This document shows positions 33,784 to 42,639 of a DNA stretch of 64,000 nt, in pieces. The notes under the pieces are model-generated. The model made no database searches. It saw only the letters and a program-made list of their open reading frames with translations, and was not told where the DNA came from. The first letter of the stretch is position 1, and every line of letters starts with the position of its first letter. The translations under genes were made by a program, and so were the position numbers. This DNA is from DASSUW01 sp963759375. GTDB lineage: Bacteria; Actinomycetota; Thermoleophilia; Solirubrobacterales; Solirubrobacteraceae. The stretch is taken from the NCBI GenBank assembly GCA_963759375.1, contig CAVWYY010000003.1, positions 124,001 to 188,000 of the forward strand, written 5' to 3'.

Positions 33784-34314
33784 CTACACGAGCGCGGTGA
33801 CGCGCTCCTTGGCGACGCTCGCGATCCGCGTGGCCTGGCGCTCGGCGTCGCGGCGGCGGGTGCGCACCGCGCGCTCGAGGCGCGTGCGGGCCTTACGGAC
33901 GTCGCGCTCGAGCTGGTTCCGGGCGGTGGTGCCGCGGCGCTCGAAGCGACGGATGTCCTTGTTGAGCTCGCGCTCGGCAGCCGTGCGGGTGCCGAACTTG
34001 TCGACGATGCCGGTGGCAACGCCGACGACGCGATCACGCGCCTCGAGCGTGGCTCCGACGTACACGAGCGCCACGCGCTCGACGACGGTACGACCCTCGA
34101 CAACGGTCGCCTTCGCGGCGCGCGTCTGGGCCGCAGTGGCCTCGCGCGTCTCGCGCCGGGCGGTCGTGCGAGCGGCGCGCGCCTTCGTCTTCGCCGGCGC
34201 CTTGCGCGTCGTCGTACGACGAGTGGTCGCACGCGTGCTCGAGCGCTTGGCCGGCTTGCGAGCCGGCTTGCGAGGAGTCGCGGTGGTCGTGGAAGTGGTG
34301 GTGGTATCGGCCAT
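33784..34314 (-). CDS. Lys/Arg-rich basic protein, histone H1-like tail
   Basis: 176 aa. Residues 1-60 are Thr-, Ala-, Lys- and Arg-rich with repeated RKPARKPAKR-like stretches, similar to histone H1 or HupB tails. Residues 70-176 are mostly helical with repeating heptads (TARNQLERDVRKARTRLERAVRTRRRDAERQ), a coiled coil. A DNA-binding or nucleoid-associated role is inferred; no family match is certain. The 234-bp upstream region carries a perfect SOS-like box. AAGGGG lies about 10-15 nt before the ATG. Confidence 0.62.
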   Translation of the reverse strand: MADTTTTSTTTATPRKPARKPAKRSSTRATTRRTTTRKAPAKTKARAARTTARRETREATAAQTRAAKATVVEGRTVVERVALVYVGATLEARDRVVGVATGIVDKFGTRTAAERELNKDIRRFERRGTTARNQLERDVRKARTRLERAVRTRRRDAERQATRIASVAKERVTALV

Positions 34315-34504
34315 CTTCGTAATCAGCCCCTTCGGCTATGACCCTGAAGTTCTCGTTCGTCTGTTCGACAGACAGGTTATCCCGTCGAACACCTGTTTGT
34401 AAACCTCACCCGCCGGGTCGTTACGCCGCGGTACAGACTTTGTGCCAGAGACTACGCGATTCCTTGTGAAATTGCGGAGAAACCGGCACCGACTTTGTAA
34501 CAGA

Positions 34505-34520
34505 TCGAACGCGGGTTCGA
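34505..34520. promoter_or_regulatory. SOS-box-like palindrome (TCGAAC-N4-GTTCGA)
   Basis: A perfect inverted repeat identical in form to actinobacterial LexA sites (CGAAC-N4-GTTCG core). A weaker copy, TCGAAC-ACCT-GTTTGT, lies at 34385-34400. The sites stand upstream of the basic-protein gene at 34314 and downstream of the frameshifted metalloprotease gene. LexA control is inferred; no lexA is present here. Confidence 0.6.
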
Positions 34521-34547
34521 AAATAGTGTGACGCTTCGCACACCCGC

Positions 34548-35583
34548 TCAGGCGGCGCCGCGGCCGAGCTCGAGGCGCTCGGTGCGGGCCAGCCAGCCGA
34601 GCGGATCGTCGAGCTCGGCGAGCGTGGGGAGCGCGTCGGGGCCGGCCCACGCGCGGTTGAGCGCCTCGATCCCGCCGTAGGCGACGACGCCGTCGCAGAA
34701 CGCCTTGCCGACCTGGTACTGGCGGAGCTTGAGGTCCATCCCGATCAGGCGCTCGAGCACCCGCAGCAGGCCGGACCGCTCGGTGCGCCGGCGGTCCATC
34801 GCCGCCCGCATCTCATCGAGGTCGGACAGCAGCTCGGCGCCGACGGCGTCCATCACGTGCTCGGCGTAGCCCTCGAGCAGCGCCATGAACGCCTGTGCGC
34901 TCTCGAGCAGCGGGCGCCGCTCGCCGCCGATCGCCAGGAACGCCAGGCCGTCCTCGCGGATCGAGTTCACGAGCGCGCGCAGGTCGGACACGTCGGGCAG
35001 CCGCAGCAGGCCGCGGGCGTCGACGTCGACGGCGCTCAGCAGCTCGCGGACGATGCCCGCCAGGTGCTCGCGCAGCCACGGCACGCCGCCGAACTGCAGC
35101 GCGTGCGTGGTCTCGTGCAGCGCCACCCAGCGCAGCAGCTGGTCGGGGTCGGCGTCGAGCGCGGTCGCCGCATGACCCAGGTTGGGCGCGACGAACAACA
35201 GCCGCGCCGGCGCGTCCGGGTCGAGCACCGCGAACTCGTACTGGCCGAGGACCCGCCCGCCGAGGAAGCCGGAGATCGCGCCGGCCTCGATGGCGAGCAG
35301 CGCACCGGCGGCTCCGCCGAGCGGTCCGAGCCTTCCCCCGATCCGGTCCGCGACCGGATCGAGCACCGCCGCCGAGCGAGCGCAGGTTGGCCTCGATCCA
35401 CTCGGGACGGCCGACCGCCTCCGCGGCCGGCAGCGCCTGGGCGGCGAGGCCGGTGTACTGGCCGACGAGCCGCTCGCTCTCAGCGGCGGGCGCGGACAGC
35501 TGCTCGAACGGCGCAGGGTCGCCCGACGGCTGTAGGCCGGCCACTCCGCGTGCCACCTGCCCGGCGAGGTTCCAGTCGATCAC
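34548..35583 (-). pseudogene. DUF2342 zinc-dependent metalloprotease-like gene, frameshifted
   Basis: Two reading frames make one protein. From GTG 35583 the frame reads VIDWNLAGQVARGVAGLQ and later PEWIEANLRSL, the N-terminus of DUF2342. Near 35366 the frame changes, and SAAVLDPVADRIGGRLG continues it in the other frame to 34548. That part has HETTHALQF, an HExxH zinc motif. One extra base in the CTCGGCGGCGGTGCT segment (about 35366-35378) explains the break. The GTG overlaps the upstream stop as GTGA, so the start is sound. It could be a real loss, a programmed frameshift or a consensus error. Confidence 0.85.
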
Positions 35584-36416
35584 GCCTTCCAGGATGGCAC
35601 GGTCGCGAGCTCGCTCAGCCCGGCCTCCGTGCGCGCGGCCACGATCGGCGAGTGCGGCAGCAGGTCCAGCGGCGCGGCCAGCGGCTCGTCGAACGCGGGA
35701 AACGCCACGTGGCCGCCCGCCTCGCGGACGATCAGCTGGCCCGCCGCGGCGTCGACCGCGCGGCATCCCTTGAGCGTCAGCATCCCGTCGAACCGCCCCG
35801 CTGCCACCTGGCACAACGCCGCCGCGATCGTGCCGATCGCGCGCAGCCGGTGCGCCACCTCCACGAGCCCCTCGGCCGACTGCAGCACCCAGCGCGGGTC
35901 GGCCGACTCGAAGCCGACGAGCTCGAGCTTGCCGTCGGACGCCCAGCGCCGCTCGCCGATCCGCGGGTCGAGCGGCACGCCGTTGAGCTGCGCGCCCTGG
36001 CCGCGCTGCGCGACCCACTCCTCGGCGGGCCCGAAGTCCTGGACGAAGCCGAACACGACGTCGGCCATCGTCGGCCCCTCGGCGACCGCGATCGAGAGAC
36101 AGTGGTGGGGCAGCCCGCGCTTGGCGTTCAGCGAGCCGTCGATCGGGTCGACGACCACGACCACGCCGTCGCCGCCGAAGTCGACGAAGCCCCGCTCCTC
36201 GCTGACCGCGCGGAAGCGCGCGCCCGCGTCGTACAGCGCAGCGAGCTCGGCGAACACGAGCTCCTCGGCCAGCGCGTCGATCTCCAGTGTGCGGTCGCCG
36301 CCCTCGCCGCGCGTGCCGGTCTCGAGCACCCGCTCGGCGATCGTGGTGCGCTCGGCCAGCATCGCGCGCAGCCCAAGGGCCGCACGGCGCGACGCACCCA
36401 GCCAGTCAGGGGCCAT
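35580..36416 (-). CDS. Inositol monophosphatase family protein
   Basis: 278 aa. The metal-binding motif VVDPIDGSLNAKRG (about residues 88-101) and C-terminal CRAVDAAAGQLIVREAGG (about 218-235) are the two family signatures. It hydrolyses a sugar or inositol phosphate, Mg-dependent; the substrate is unknown. ATG at 36416 is 9 nt after TAGGAT, which overlaps the helicase's -10 on the other strand. The stop overlaps the downstream start (GTGA). Confidence 0.88.
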   Translation of the reverse strand: MAPDWLGASRRAALGLRAMLAERTTIAERVLETGTRGEGGDRTLEIDALAEELVFAELAALYDAGARFRAVSEERGFVDFGGDGVVVVVDPIDGSLNAKRGLPHHCLSIAVAEGPTMADVVFGFVQDFGPAEEWVAQRGQGAQLNGVPLDPRIGERRWASDGKLELVGFESADPRWVLQSAEGLVEVAHRLRAIGTIAAALCQVAAGRFDGMLTLKGCRAVDAAAGQLIVREAGGHVAFPAFDEPLAAPLDLLPHSPIVAARTEAGLSELATVPSWKA

Positions 36417-36424
36417 CGCGGCCG

Positions 36425-36431
36425 TATCCTA
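36425..36431. promoter_or_regulatory. Symmetric bidirectional -10 (TATCCTA)
   Basis: TATCCT on + lies 6 nt before the helicase GTG at 36437; on - the same bases read TAGGAT, 9 nt before the inositol-phosphatase ATG at 36416. The 20-bp intergenic space leaves no other room for promoters. Confidence 0.5.
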
Positions 36432-36436
36432 CGAAG

Positions 36437-39400
36437 GTGCTCGCCCTGAGCCCCGAGCAACGTGCCGCCGTCGAACACGGAGGCGGTCCGCTGCTCGTGC
36501 TCGGTGGCGCCGGGACCGGTAAGACCACCGTCCTCGTCGAGCGCTTCGCCCACCTCGCCGCGTCGAGCGCGCCGCCCGAGTCCTTGCTCGTGCTCTGCTA
36601 CTCGACCGCGGCGGCCGTGGCAATGCGCGAGCGGCTGGAGGACCGGCTCGAGGGCGCCTACGAGGAGCTGCCGGTCACGACGTTCCACGGCTTCTGCGCG
36701 CGGCTGCTGCGCGACGAGGCGCTGGAGGCCGGGCTCGACCCGTTCGCCACGCCGGTGTCGGCTGCCGACCGGCTGGCGATGCTGCTGGAGCGGATCGACG
36801 ACCTGCCGCTGCGCCACCACGACCTGCGGGGCAACCCGAGCGCGACGCTCGGGGCGATCGTGCAGCGCATCGACCGCCTCAAGGACGAGCTCGTCTCGGC
36901 GGACGACTACGCCGCGTGGGCGAACGGGCTGCCCGAGGACCGGGCGCGCGAGCGCGAGTTCGCCGCGCTGTACGGCGCCCACGAGGCGATGCTGGCCGAC
37001 GCCGGCACGCTCGACGTCGGCGATCTCGTCCTGCAGGCGTTCCGGCTCCTGCGGGAGCGGCCGCACGTGCGCGAACGGCTCGCCCGCCGGCAGCGGCACG
37101 TGCTGGTCGACGAGCTGCAGGACGCGAGCTTCGCCCAGGGGCTGCTGCTGCGGCTGCTGGTGGCCGGCCACGGCGGCATCACCGCGGCGGCCGACGACGA
37201 CCAGTCGATCCACCGCTTCCGCGGCGCCGCGACGAAGAACATCGCCGACTTCCGGGCGGAGTGGCCGAAGGCGACGATCGTCCGGCTCGAGCGCTCGCTG
37301 CGCTCGGGCGAGGAGATCCTGCGCGCCGCGCACGCGGTGGTCGCGCCGGCCGGCGAGCGGATCGAGAAGGAGCTGCACGGCGAGCCCGGGGGCGTGATCG
37401 CGTTCTGGCGCTGCTCGTCCGAGCGCGCGCAGGCGCAGGCCGTGGCCGCCGAGGTCGAGCGGCTGGTCGCGCGCGAGGACGTCGCCCCCGAGGACGTGTG
37501 CGTGCTGGTGCGCTCGGTGCGCGGCGAGGGCCAGGCGGTCGCGGTCGCGTTCGAGGAGCGCGCGGTGCCGTACCGGCTGTCGGGCGCCTCGGCGTTCTTC
37601 CAGCGCGCCGAGGTGCGCGACGTGCTCGCCTGGCTGCGCCTGCTCGTCGATCCCGGCGACGCCGGCGCGGTGGTCCGCGCGCTCGCCCGCCCGCCGGTCG
37701 AGCTGCGGGCGATCGACCTCGCGCGCGTGACGCAGATCGCGCGGCGCCGCAAGCTCGACATGGTCGCCGCGCTCGGGGCCGCGCTCGAGTCGCCCCAGAT
37801 CCCGCCCGAGGCGCGCGACCGGATCACGCACTTCCTGCGCCTGCACCGCGCCGCCGCGGCGGCGATCGACTCCACCCGCCCGGACCTGTACGTGCACCGG
37901 CTGATCGAGCGGCTCGGGCTGCGTCGCCAGCTGCTGTTCGCGGCCTCCACCGAAGTCGTCGAGCGGCTGCAGAACCTCGCGCGCTTCGCCGAGCTGGCGG
38001 CCGACTACGTGCGCCGCTCGCCGCAGGCCACCGGCCGCGACTTCGCGCGCACCATCGCCGCCGTCGCCGAGGCCGGCCTACAGGAGGATTCCGGGCCGGT
38101 CGAGCACCCGCACGGCGTGCGCGTGATGACGATGCACGCGGCGAAGGGCCTCGAGTTCGACCACGTGTACGTGCTCGGCCTGATGGCGGCGCGCATGCCC
38201 GGCCCGCGCCGGCGGCCGATGGAGCCGATCCCGGACGCGCTGATCAAGGAGGCCGTCCCGCCCGACACGAAGGCGACGCACGCGGCCGAGATGCGCCGCC
38301 TGCTCCACGTGGCGATGACCCGGGCGCGCCACCGGCTCGTGCTCGCTTTCCCGGAGCGCTCCGAGCGCGGCGCGCTGCAGCAGCCGTCGCCGTTCGCCGA
38401 GGAGGCGCGGGCGGCGGTCGGGGGCGAGTGGGAGGAGCGCCACGAGGAGCTGTTCGGCCCGGCCGAGACGCTGCAGTCGACGTTCCGGATGCTGCGCGAC
38501 GAGCTGCTCACGACCGTCGCGCAGGTCGGCGGCCGGCTCGGCGAGCTGCGGTTCGACACCGACCTCGACGTCTCGCACGCCGTCGTCCGCTACCTCGAGC
38601 TGCTCAAGCTCGCGGCGCTGCTCGAGCGCACGCGCGCCGGCGAGCAGGAGGTGGGCGACGTGCTCGGCGAGATCAACGCGCGCCTGCTGCAGGCCGCGAC
38701 CTCCGAGCAGCGCGAGATCTTCGAGACCTCGGCGCTCGACGAGTACCTGCTCGACGCCGAGCGGGACGAGAAGCTCCGCGCCCGCGCCGTGGCGCAACGT
38801 ACCGAGCCCTCGCTCGAGTCGTTCCTCCCGCGCCGCGGCGACGGGCTGGCGCTCAGCGCGTCGGACATCGAGACGTACCGGACGTGCCCGCTCAAGTACA
38901 AGTTCGCGCGCGTCTTCCGGATCCCGGCCGAGCCGACGATGAACCAGCGCTTCGGGATCCTCGTGCACCAGGTCTTGGAGCGGTACCACGCGGCCGAGCC
39001 CGGCGGCCTGCCAATTCTGCTCAACCTGCTCGAGGCCGGCTGGCGGCGCGGCGGCTTCGGCGACAGCGAGGAGGAGCGCCAGTTCCGGGCCAAGGCGACC
39101 CAGGCGCTCGTCCGCTACCACGACCGCTTCCAGGACGAGGACGCGGAGCCCGTCTGGTTCGAGCGCTCGTTCCAGTTCCGCATGGGCCCGCACCTGCTGC
39201 GCGGCCGCGTAGACCGGGTCGACAAGCTGCCCGACGGCGGCTTCGAGCTGATCGACTACAAGACCGGCCGGCCCAAGAGCCCCGCCCAGTTGCGCGATGA
39301 CGTGCAGCTCTCGCTGTACGCGGTCGGCGCGCGTGAGGCGTGGGAGCTCGAGGCCGCCCAGCAGGCCTACTACTACGTCCTCGACGACACCAAGGTGCCG

Positions 39401-39553
39401 GTGCCGCGCTCCGACGAGGACCGCGACTGGATCCGCGAGACGGTCTTCGAGGTCGCCGAGGGCATCCTCGGCCAGGGCTTCGAGCCGACGCCGAGCTTCG
39501 CCGCATGCTCGATGTGCGACTACCGGATCGCCTGTCCGGCAGCCGAGCGCTAG
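36437..39553 (+). CDS. UvrD/PcrA-like helicase with C-terminal PD-(D/E)XK Fe-S nuclease
   Basis: 1038 aa. Walker A GGAGTGKTT at 23-31, DELQD (motif II), ADDDQSIHRFRG (III), VMTMHAAKGLEFDHVYVLG (V) and AMTRARHRLVLAFPE (VI): SF1A helicase. The last 230 residues form a RecB-like nuclease: YRTCPLKYKFARVFR, then GRVDRVDKLPDGGFELIDYKTGR with catalytic Asp/Lys, and CSMCDYRIAC. The Cys in TCPLKY plus the three Cys near the end suit a 4Fe-4S staple, as in AddB. It likely processes DNA ends in recombination repair. TATCCT lies 6 nt before GTG. Confidence 0.9.
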   Translation: MLALSPEQRAAVEHGGGPLLVLGGAGTGKTTVLVERFAHLAASSAPPESLLVLCYSTAAAVAMRERLEDRLEGAYEELPVTTFHGFCARLLRDEALEAGLDPFATPVSAADRLAMLLERIDDLPLRHHDLRGNPSATLGAIVQRIDRLKDELVSADDYAAWANGLPEDRAREREFAALYGAHEAMLADAGTLDVGDLVLQAFRLLRERPHVRERLARRQRHVLVDELQDASFAQGLLLRLLVAGHGGITAAADDDQSIHRFRGAATKNIADFRAEWPKATIVRLERSLRSGEEILRAAHAVVAPAGERIEKELHGEPGGVIAFWRCSSERAQAQAVAAEVERLVAREDVAPEDVCVLVRSVRGEGQAVAVAFEERAVPYRLSGASAFFQRAEVRDVLAWLRLLVDPGDAGAVVRALARPPVELRAIDLARVTQIARRRKLDMVAALGAALESPQIPPEARDRITHFLRLHRAAAAAIDSTRPDLYVHRLIERLGLRRQLLFAASTEVVERLQNLARFAELAADYVRRSPQATGRDFARTIAAVAEAGLQEDSGPVEHPHGVRVMTMHAAKGLEFDHVYVLGLMAARMPGPRRRPMEPIPDALIKEAVPPDTKATHAAEMRRLLHVAMTRARHRLVLAFPERSERGALQQPSPFAEEARAAVGGEWEERHEELFGPAETLQSTFRMLRDELLTTVAQVGGRLGELRFDTDLDVSHAVVRYLELLKLAALLERTRAGEQEVGDVLGEINARLLQAATSEQREIFETSALDEYLLDAERDEKLRARAVAQRTEPSLESFLPRRGDGLALSASDIETYRTCPLKYKFARVFRIPAEPTMNQRFGILVHQVLERYHAAEPGGLPILLNLLEAGWRRGGFGDSEEERQFRAKATQALVRYHDRFQDEDAEPVWFERSFQFRMGPHLLRGRVDRVDKLPDGGFELIDYKTGRPKSPAQLRDDVQLSLYAVGAREAWELEAAQQAYYYVLDDTKVPVPRSDEDRDWIRETVFEVAEGILGQGFEPTPSFAACSMCDYRIACPAAER

Positions 39554-40359
39554 AGGCCGACGAGCGCGGCCGAGCGCTCCCACAGCTCGGCGGCCAGGCG
39601 GCTGTCCTGCGCCTGGGCGTTCGGCTCGCGCGGCCGCAGCTTCTCCACGTAGGCCCCGCGCAGCGCGCCGGCCTCCGGGTCGAGCGCGAGCCAGACCAGG
39701 CCCTTGGCGCCGCTGGCCGGCGACTTGAAGAACGGCCCGATCAGCGTCGCGCCGATCCGCGCCAGCGCACCGTCGTTGCGGGCGAACCCGCTGCGGATGA
39801 CGCCGGGGTGGAAGCAGTTGGCCGCGAGGGCGGGGTTGCGGCGCTGCAGTTCGCGCGTGAACAGCACGTTGCACAGCTTGCTCGTCGCGTACGCGCGCCC
39901 GGGCCGATAGCGGCCGTCCTCGCCCTGCAGGTCGTCGAGGTCGAGCAGCCCGCCACGGTGCGCGTCGCTCGCCGTGGTGACCACGCGGGCGCCGGACTCC
40001 GCGAGCCGGCCGAGCAGCAGGTTGGTGAGCAGGAACGGCGACAGGTGGTTGAGCGCGAAGGTCTGCTCGAAGCCGTCGGGCGTCACGTGGCGCGACGTGA
40101 ACATCGCGCCGGCGTTGTTGGCCAGCACGTCGATCCGCGGGTAGCGCTCGAGCAGCTCGGCGGCCAGCCTCCGCACCTCGTCCATGCGTGCCAGGTCGGC
40201 GACGTGCTGGTGGACCGTGCCGCCGGCCTCGTCGGCCGTCTCGCGCACGCGGTCGGCGTCACGGCCGACGATCGCGACCTCCGCGCCGCGCCGGGTCAGC
40301 TCCATCGCCGCCGCCCTGCCGATCCCGCGGGTCGCCCCCGTCAGGATCACGGTCGGCAT
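39550..40359 (-). CDS. Short-chain dehydrogenase/reductase (SDR) family protein
   Basis: 269 aa. Rossmann motif TGATRGIGRAAAME at the N-terminus, NNAGAMF, catalytic Tyr-x-x-x-Lys in YATSKLCNVLF, and the upstream Ser in TTASDAHRG: the classical SDR set, close to retinol-dehydrogenase-like or oxidoreductases of the protochlorophyllide-reductase-like group. Substrate unknown. Stop codon shares CTAG with the helicase stop (39550-39553). Confidence 0.9.
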   Translation of the reverse strand: MPTVILTGATRGIGRAAAMELTRRGAEVAIVGRDADRVRETADEAGGTVHQHVADLARMDEVRRLAAELLERYPRIDVLANNAGAMFTSRHVTPDGFEQTFALNHLSPFLLTNLLLGRLAESGARVVTTASDAHRGGLLDLDDLQGEDGRYRPGRAYATSKLCNVLFTRELQRRNPALAANCFHPGVIRSGFARNDGALARIGATLIGPFFKSPASGAKGLVWLALDPEAGALRGAYVEKLRPREPNAQAQDSRLAAELWERSAALVGL

Positions 40360-40363
40360 GCCG

Positions 40364-41446
40364 TCAAGCTAGCGAATGGGCACGGCTCTCGATCACGGCG
40401 ACGGCGTCGTCCACCGGGGGCAGCGCGCGGATCTCGGCGGCGATGTCGCCCGCCGCGCCGCGGTAGCTCGGGACGTCCAGCAGCCGGCGCACGTCGGCGG
40501 CGAGGTCCGTGGCGACGATCCCGGCACCGGCCTTGGCGACCCGCTCGGCGTTGGTCGGCCCGTCGACGAACAGCGGGACGAACACCTGCGGCACGCCGGC
40601 GGCGAGCGCGCCGAGCGTGGAGCCCGAGCCGCCGTGCGTGACCATCGCCGCCGCGCGCGGCATCACGTCCGCCTGGGCGACCCAGCGCTCGACGCGCACC
40701 GAGCGCGGCAGGGGCCCGAGCTCGGACGGGTCGCGGCGGTCGCCGATCGTCACGAGCGTGCGCACGGGGAGCCCGGCGAGCGCGTCGATCGCCTGCCGGT
40801 AGACGCGCGGGAAGTGCTCGGACATGGGCGCCTCGGAGCCGAAGCTGACGTAGACGAGCGGCTCGCCGTGGTCCGGCCGCGGGGGCGCCGCGTCGGTGCG
40901 GAAGCGCAGGACGTCCTCGTCCGGCTCGTTGAGCGCGGCGGGCGCGCGGGTGAGCAGCGGCGAGTCGAGCAGGCGCTCGGGCGCGATGTCGAGCGCGGGC
41001 GCGGCGATCGCCTCGAGCATGCCGCCACCGTCGATGTGCGACGCCAGGTGCACGCCGACGCGCACCTGCGGCACGCCGTACTCGTCGGCCGCCAGCGCCG
41101 ACGCGAACTCCATGGACTCGCGGACGATGACGTCCGGCTGCCACTGCTCGACGATCCTGCGCATGCCGGGCAGCGCGGTGCGGGCGTGCAGCCCGACGAA
41201 CAGGTTCTGGACGACGTGGTCGACCGCCGCGGTCTGCGACCACACGGGAGCGAACGCGGCGTCGACGGTGGCGGTGGGCGCCTCAGGGACGGGAAGGAAC
41301 GACAGCCCCGACCGGGCCACGAGCGTGACCACGGACGGCGGGCCGGCGACGGCGACGTCGTGGCCGGCGCGGCGGCAGGCGTGGGCGAACGGGACGAGCG
41401 GGCCGAGGTGGCCGGCGCCGCGGGTGGTGGCGAACAGAACCCTCAT
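40364..41446 (-). CDS. Glycosyltransferase family 1 (macrolide MGT-like)
   Basis: 360 aa. GT-B fold: N-terminal VLFATTRGAGHLGPLVPFAHACRRAGHDV, C-terminal donor site VTHGGSGSTLGALAAGVPQVFVPLFVDGPTNAERV, near-identical to MGT/UGT-like enzymes that glycosylate macrolides or sterols. Acceptor unknown; antibiotic detoxification or natural-product decoration are both possible. ATG at 41446 has no strong Shine-Dalgarno; the nested palindrome element lies upstream. It follows the SDR gene by only 4 bp downstream. Confidence 0.87.
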   Translation of the reverse strand: MRVLFATTRGAGHLGPLVPFAHACRRAGHDVAVAGPPSVVTLVARSGLSFLPVPEAPTATVDAAFAPVWSQTAAVDHVVQNLFVGLHARTALPGMRRIVEQWQPDVIVRESMEFASALAADEYGVPQVRVGVHLASHIDGGGMLEAIAAPALDIAPERLLDSPLLTRAPAALNEPDEDVLRFRTDAAPPRPDHGEPLVYVSFGSEAPMSEHFPRVYRQAIDALAGLPVRTLVTIGDRRDPSELGPLPRSVRVERWVAQADVMPRAAAMVTHGGSGSTLGALAAGVPQVFVPLFVDGPTNAERVAKAGAGIVATDLAADVRRLLDVPSYRGAAGDIAAEIRALPPVDDAVAVIESRAHSLA

Positions 41447-41483
41447 CAGAGGATCTGACGTCACGGGCCGCGGTTTATTCCCC

Positions 41484-41686
41484 GCGAACGTCAACTGCGG
41501 CTGGGTAGGGAGGCGAGGGGATCGGCCGGTTCGGCGGTCCCCTGGCGACTTGACCACCTCACACGTGGTCAAGTCGCCAGACACCACCGTCTGGCGACTT
41601 TGGGTCGCATACCGACCCCAACGCGCCAAGGACCGCCGACAACGCGGGCGCACCCGCTCCCCTACCCAGACGCAGTTGACGTTCGC
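41484..41686. repeat. 203-bp nested-palindrome element (MITE-like candidate)
   Basis: Outer arms 41484-41510 and 41660-41686 match as inverted repeats over 26 of 27 bases (GCGAACGTCAACTGCG and CTGGGTAGGG). A middle repeat TCGGCGGTCC is mirrored near 41625-41640. The centre is a perfect 16-bp palindrome CTGGCGACTTGACCAC at 41542-41557 and its complement at 41565-41580 around a 7-base loop; a third copy of CTGGCGACTT follows at 41591-41600. No open reading frame is evident. No target duplication is seen at the ends. It fills the 250-bp space upstream of the glycosyltransferase. Confidence 0.85.
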
Positions 41687-41695
41687 CGAGGTTGC

Positions 41696-42589
41696 CTACC
41701 CGCCGGCGTGCCCGCCGCCGCCGGGTCCGCCCCGCTGGCGCAGGAAGCGCTGGAACTCGCGCGCGAGGACGTCGCCGGACGGAAGCTGGGAGAGGTCGGT
41801 CGGCCCCTCCTCCTCGTCGGCGGCCCGCTCGAGCCGCTCGACGAACGCCTGCACCTCGGGGTCGAGCTCGACGGCGCGGCTGACCTGGCGCTCGTAGTCG
41901 ACCGCCGCGGTCTCGAGATCCTGCGCGTCGACGGTCACGCCGACGAGGCTCTCCAGCCGGCGCAGGATCGCCAGCGCGCCCTTCGGGTTCGGCGCGACCG
42001 CGACGTAGTGCGGGACCGCCGCCCACAGCGAGGCCGACGGCATGCCGGCCTCGGTGCACGCCATCTGCAGGACGCCGACGATGCCGGTCGGCCCCTCGTA
42101 GGTCGGCGGCTGCAGGCTCAGCCGCTCGACCAGCGCCGGATCTGAGGCGAACGCGGTGACCGAGACGGGCCGCGAGTGCGGCACGTCGGCCAGAAGCGCG
42201 CCGAGCGTGACGACGAGCTGGATGCCGAGCGCCTCCGCGAGCTCCACCACCTGCTGGCAGAACTCGCGCCACCGGTAGGACGGCTCCGGGCCGGTGAGGA
42301 TCACCAGGTCGCGCGGCGCACGCGGGATGCGCGCCTCGTAGACCTCCCACTCGGGCCACTCGATCGCGCGGCTGGCGCCCTCGACGAGCTTGACCTGCGG
42401 GCGGGTGGCCTGGAAGTCGACGAACAGCTCCGGGTCGATCGTCGCGAAGCGCGTGGCGTCGAGCGCCGCGCCCATGAACGAGACCGCCGACGTCGCCGAC
42501 TCGCCGGCGTCATTCCAGCCCTTGAAGGCGCAGACCAGGGCCGGAGCCCTCAGCCCGTCGGGTCGGCGTTCCCAGCGCAACGGCTGCAC
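41696..42589 (-). CDS. PAC2 family protein
   Basis: 297 aa. PAC2-type start PALVCAFKGWNDAGESATSAVSFMG, a middle segment DLVILTGPEPSYRWREFCQQVVELAEALGIQLVVTLGALLADVPHSRP, and GPTGIVGVLQMACTEAGMPSASLWAAVPHYVA, all conserved in actinobacterial PAC2 homologues of proteasome-assembly chaperones. GTG at 42589 lies 6 nt after TACGGT (leaderless). The C-terminus is Gly-rich. A proteasome-related role in this genome is not shown. Confidence 0.88.
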   Translation of the reverse strand: MQPLRWERRPDGLRAPALVCAFKGWNDAGESATSAVSFMGAALDATRFATIDPELFVDFQATRPQVKLVEGASRAIEWPEWEVYEARIPRAPRDLVILTGPEPSYRWREFCQQVVELAEALGIQLVVTLGALLADVPHSRPVSVTAFASDPALVERLSLQPPTYEGPTGIVGVLQMACTEAGMPSASLWAAVPHYVAVAPNPKGALAILRRLESLVGVTVDAQDLETAAVDYERQVSRAVELDPEVQAFVERLERAADEEEGPTDLSQLPSGDVLAREFQRFLRQRGGPGGGGHAGG

Positions 42590-42639
42590 CGGTTCACCGT
42601 AGCGAGTCGCCGTCCGGTGCTGCGGCCATCATCGGTCGC

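Noticed and set aside
34505..34525. tRNA T-loop-like GTTCGAA
   Set aside because: The flanking bases cannot form a T-stem and no acceptor or anticodon arm is present.
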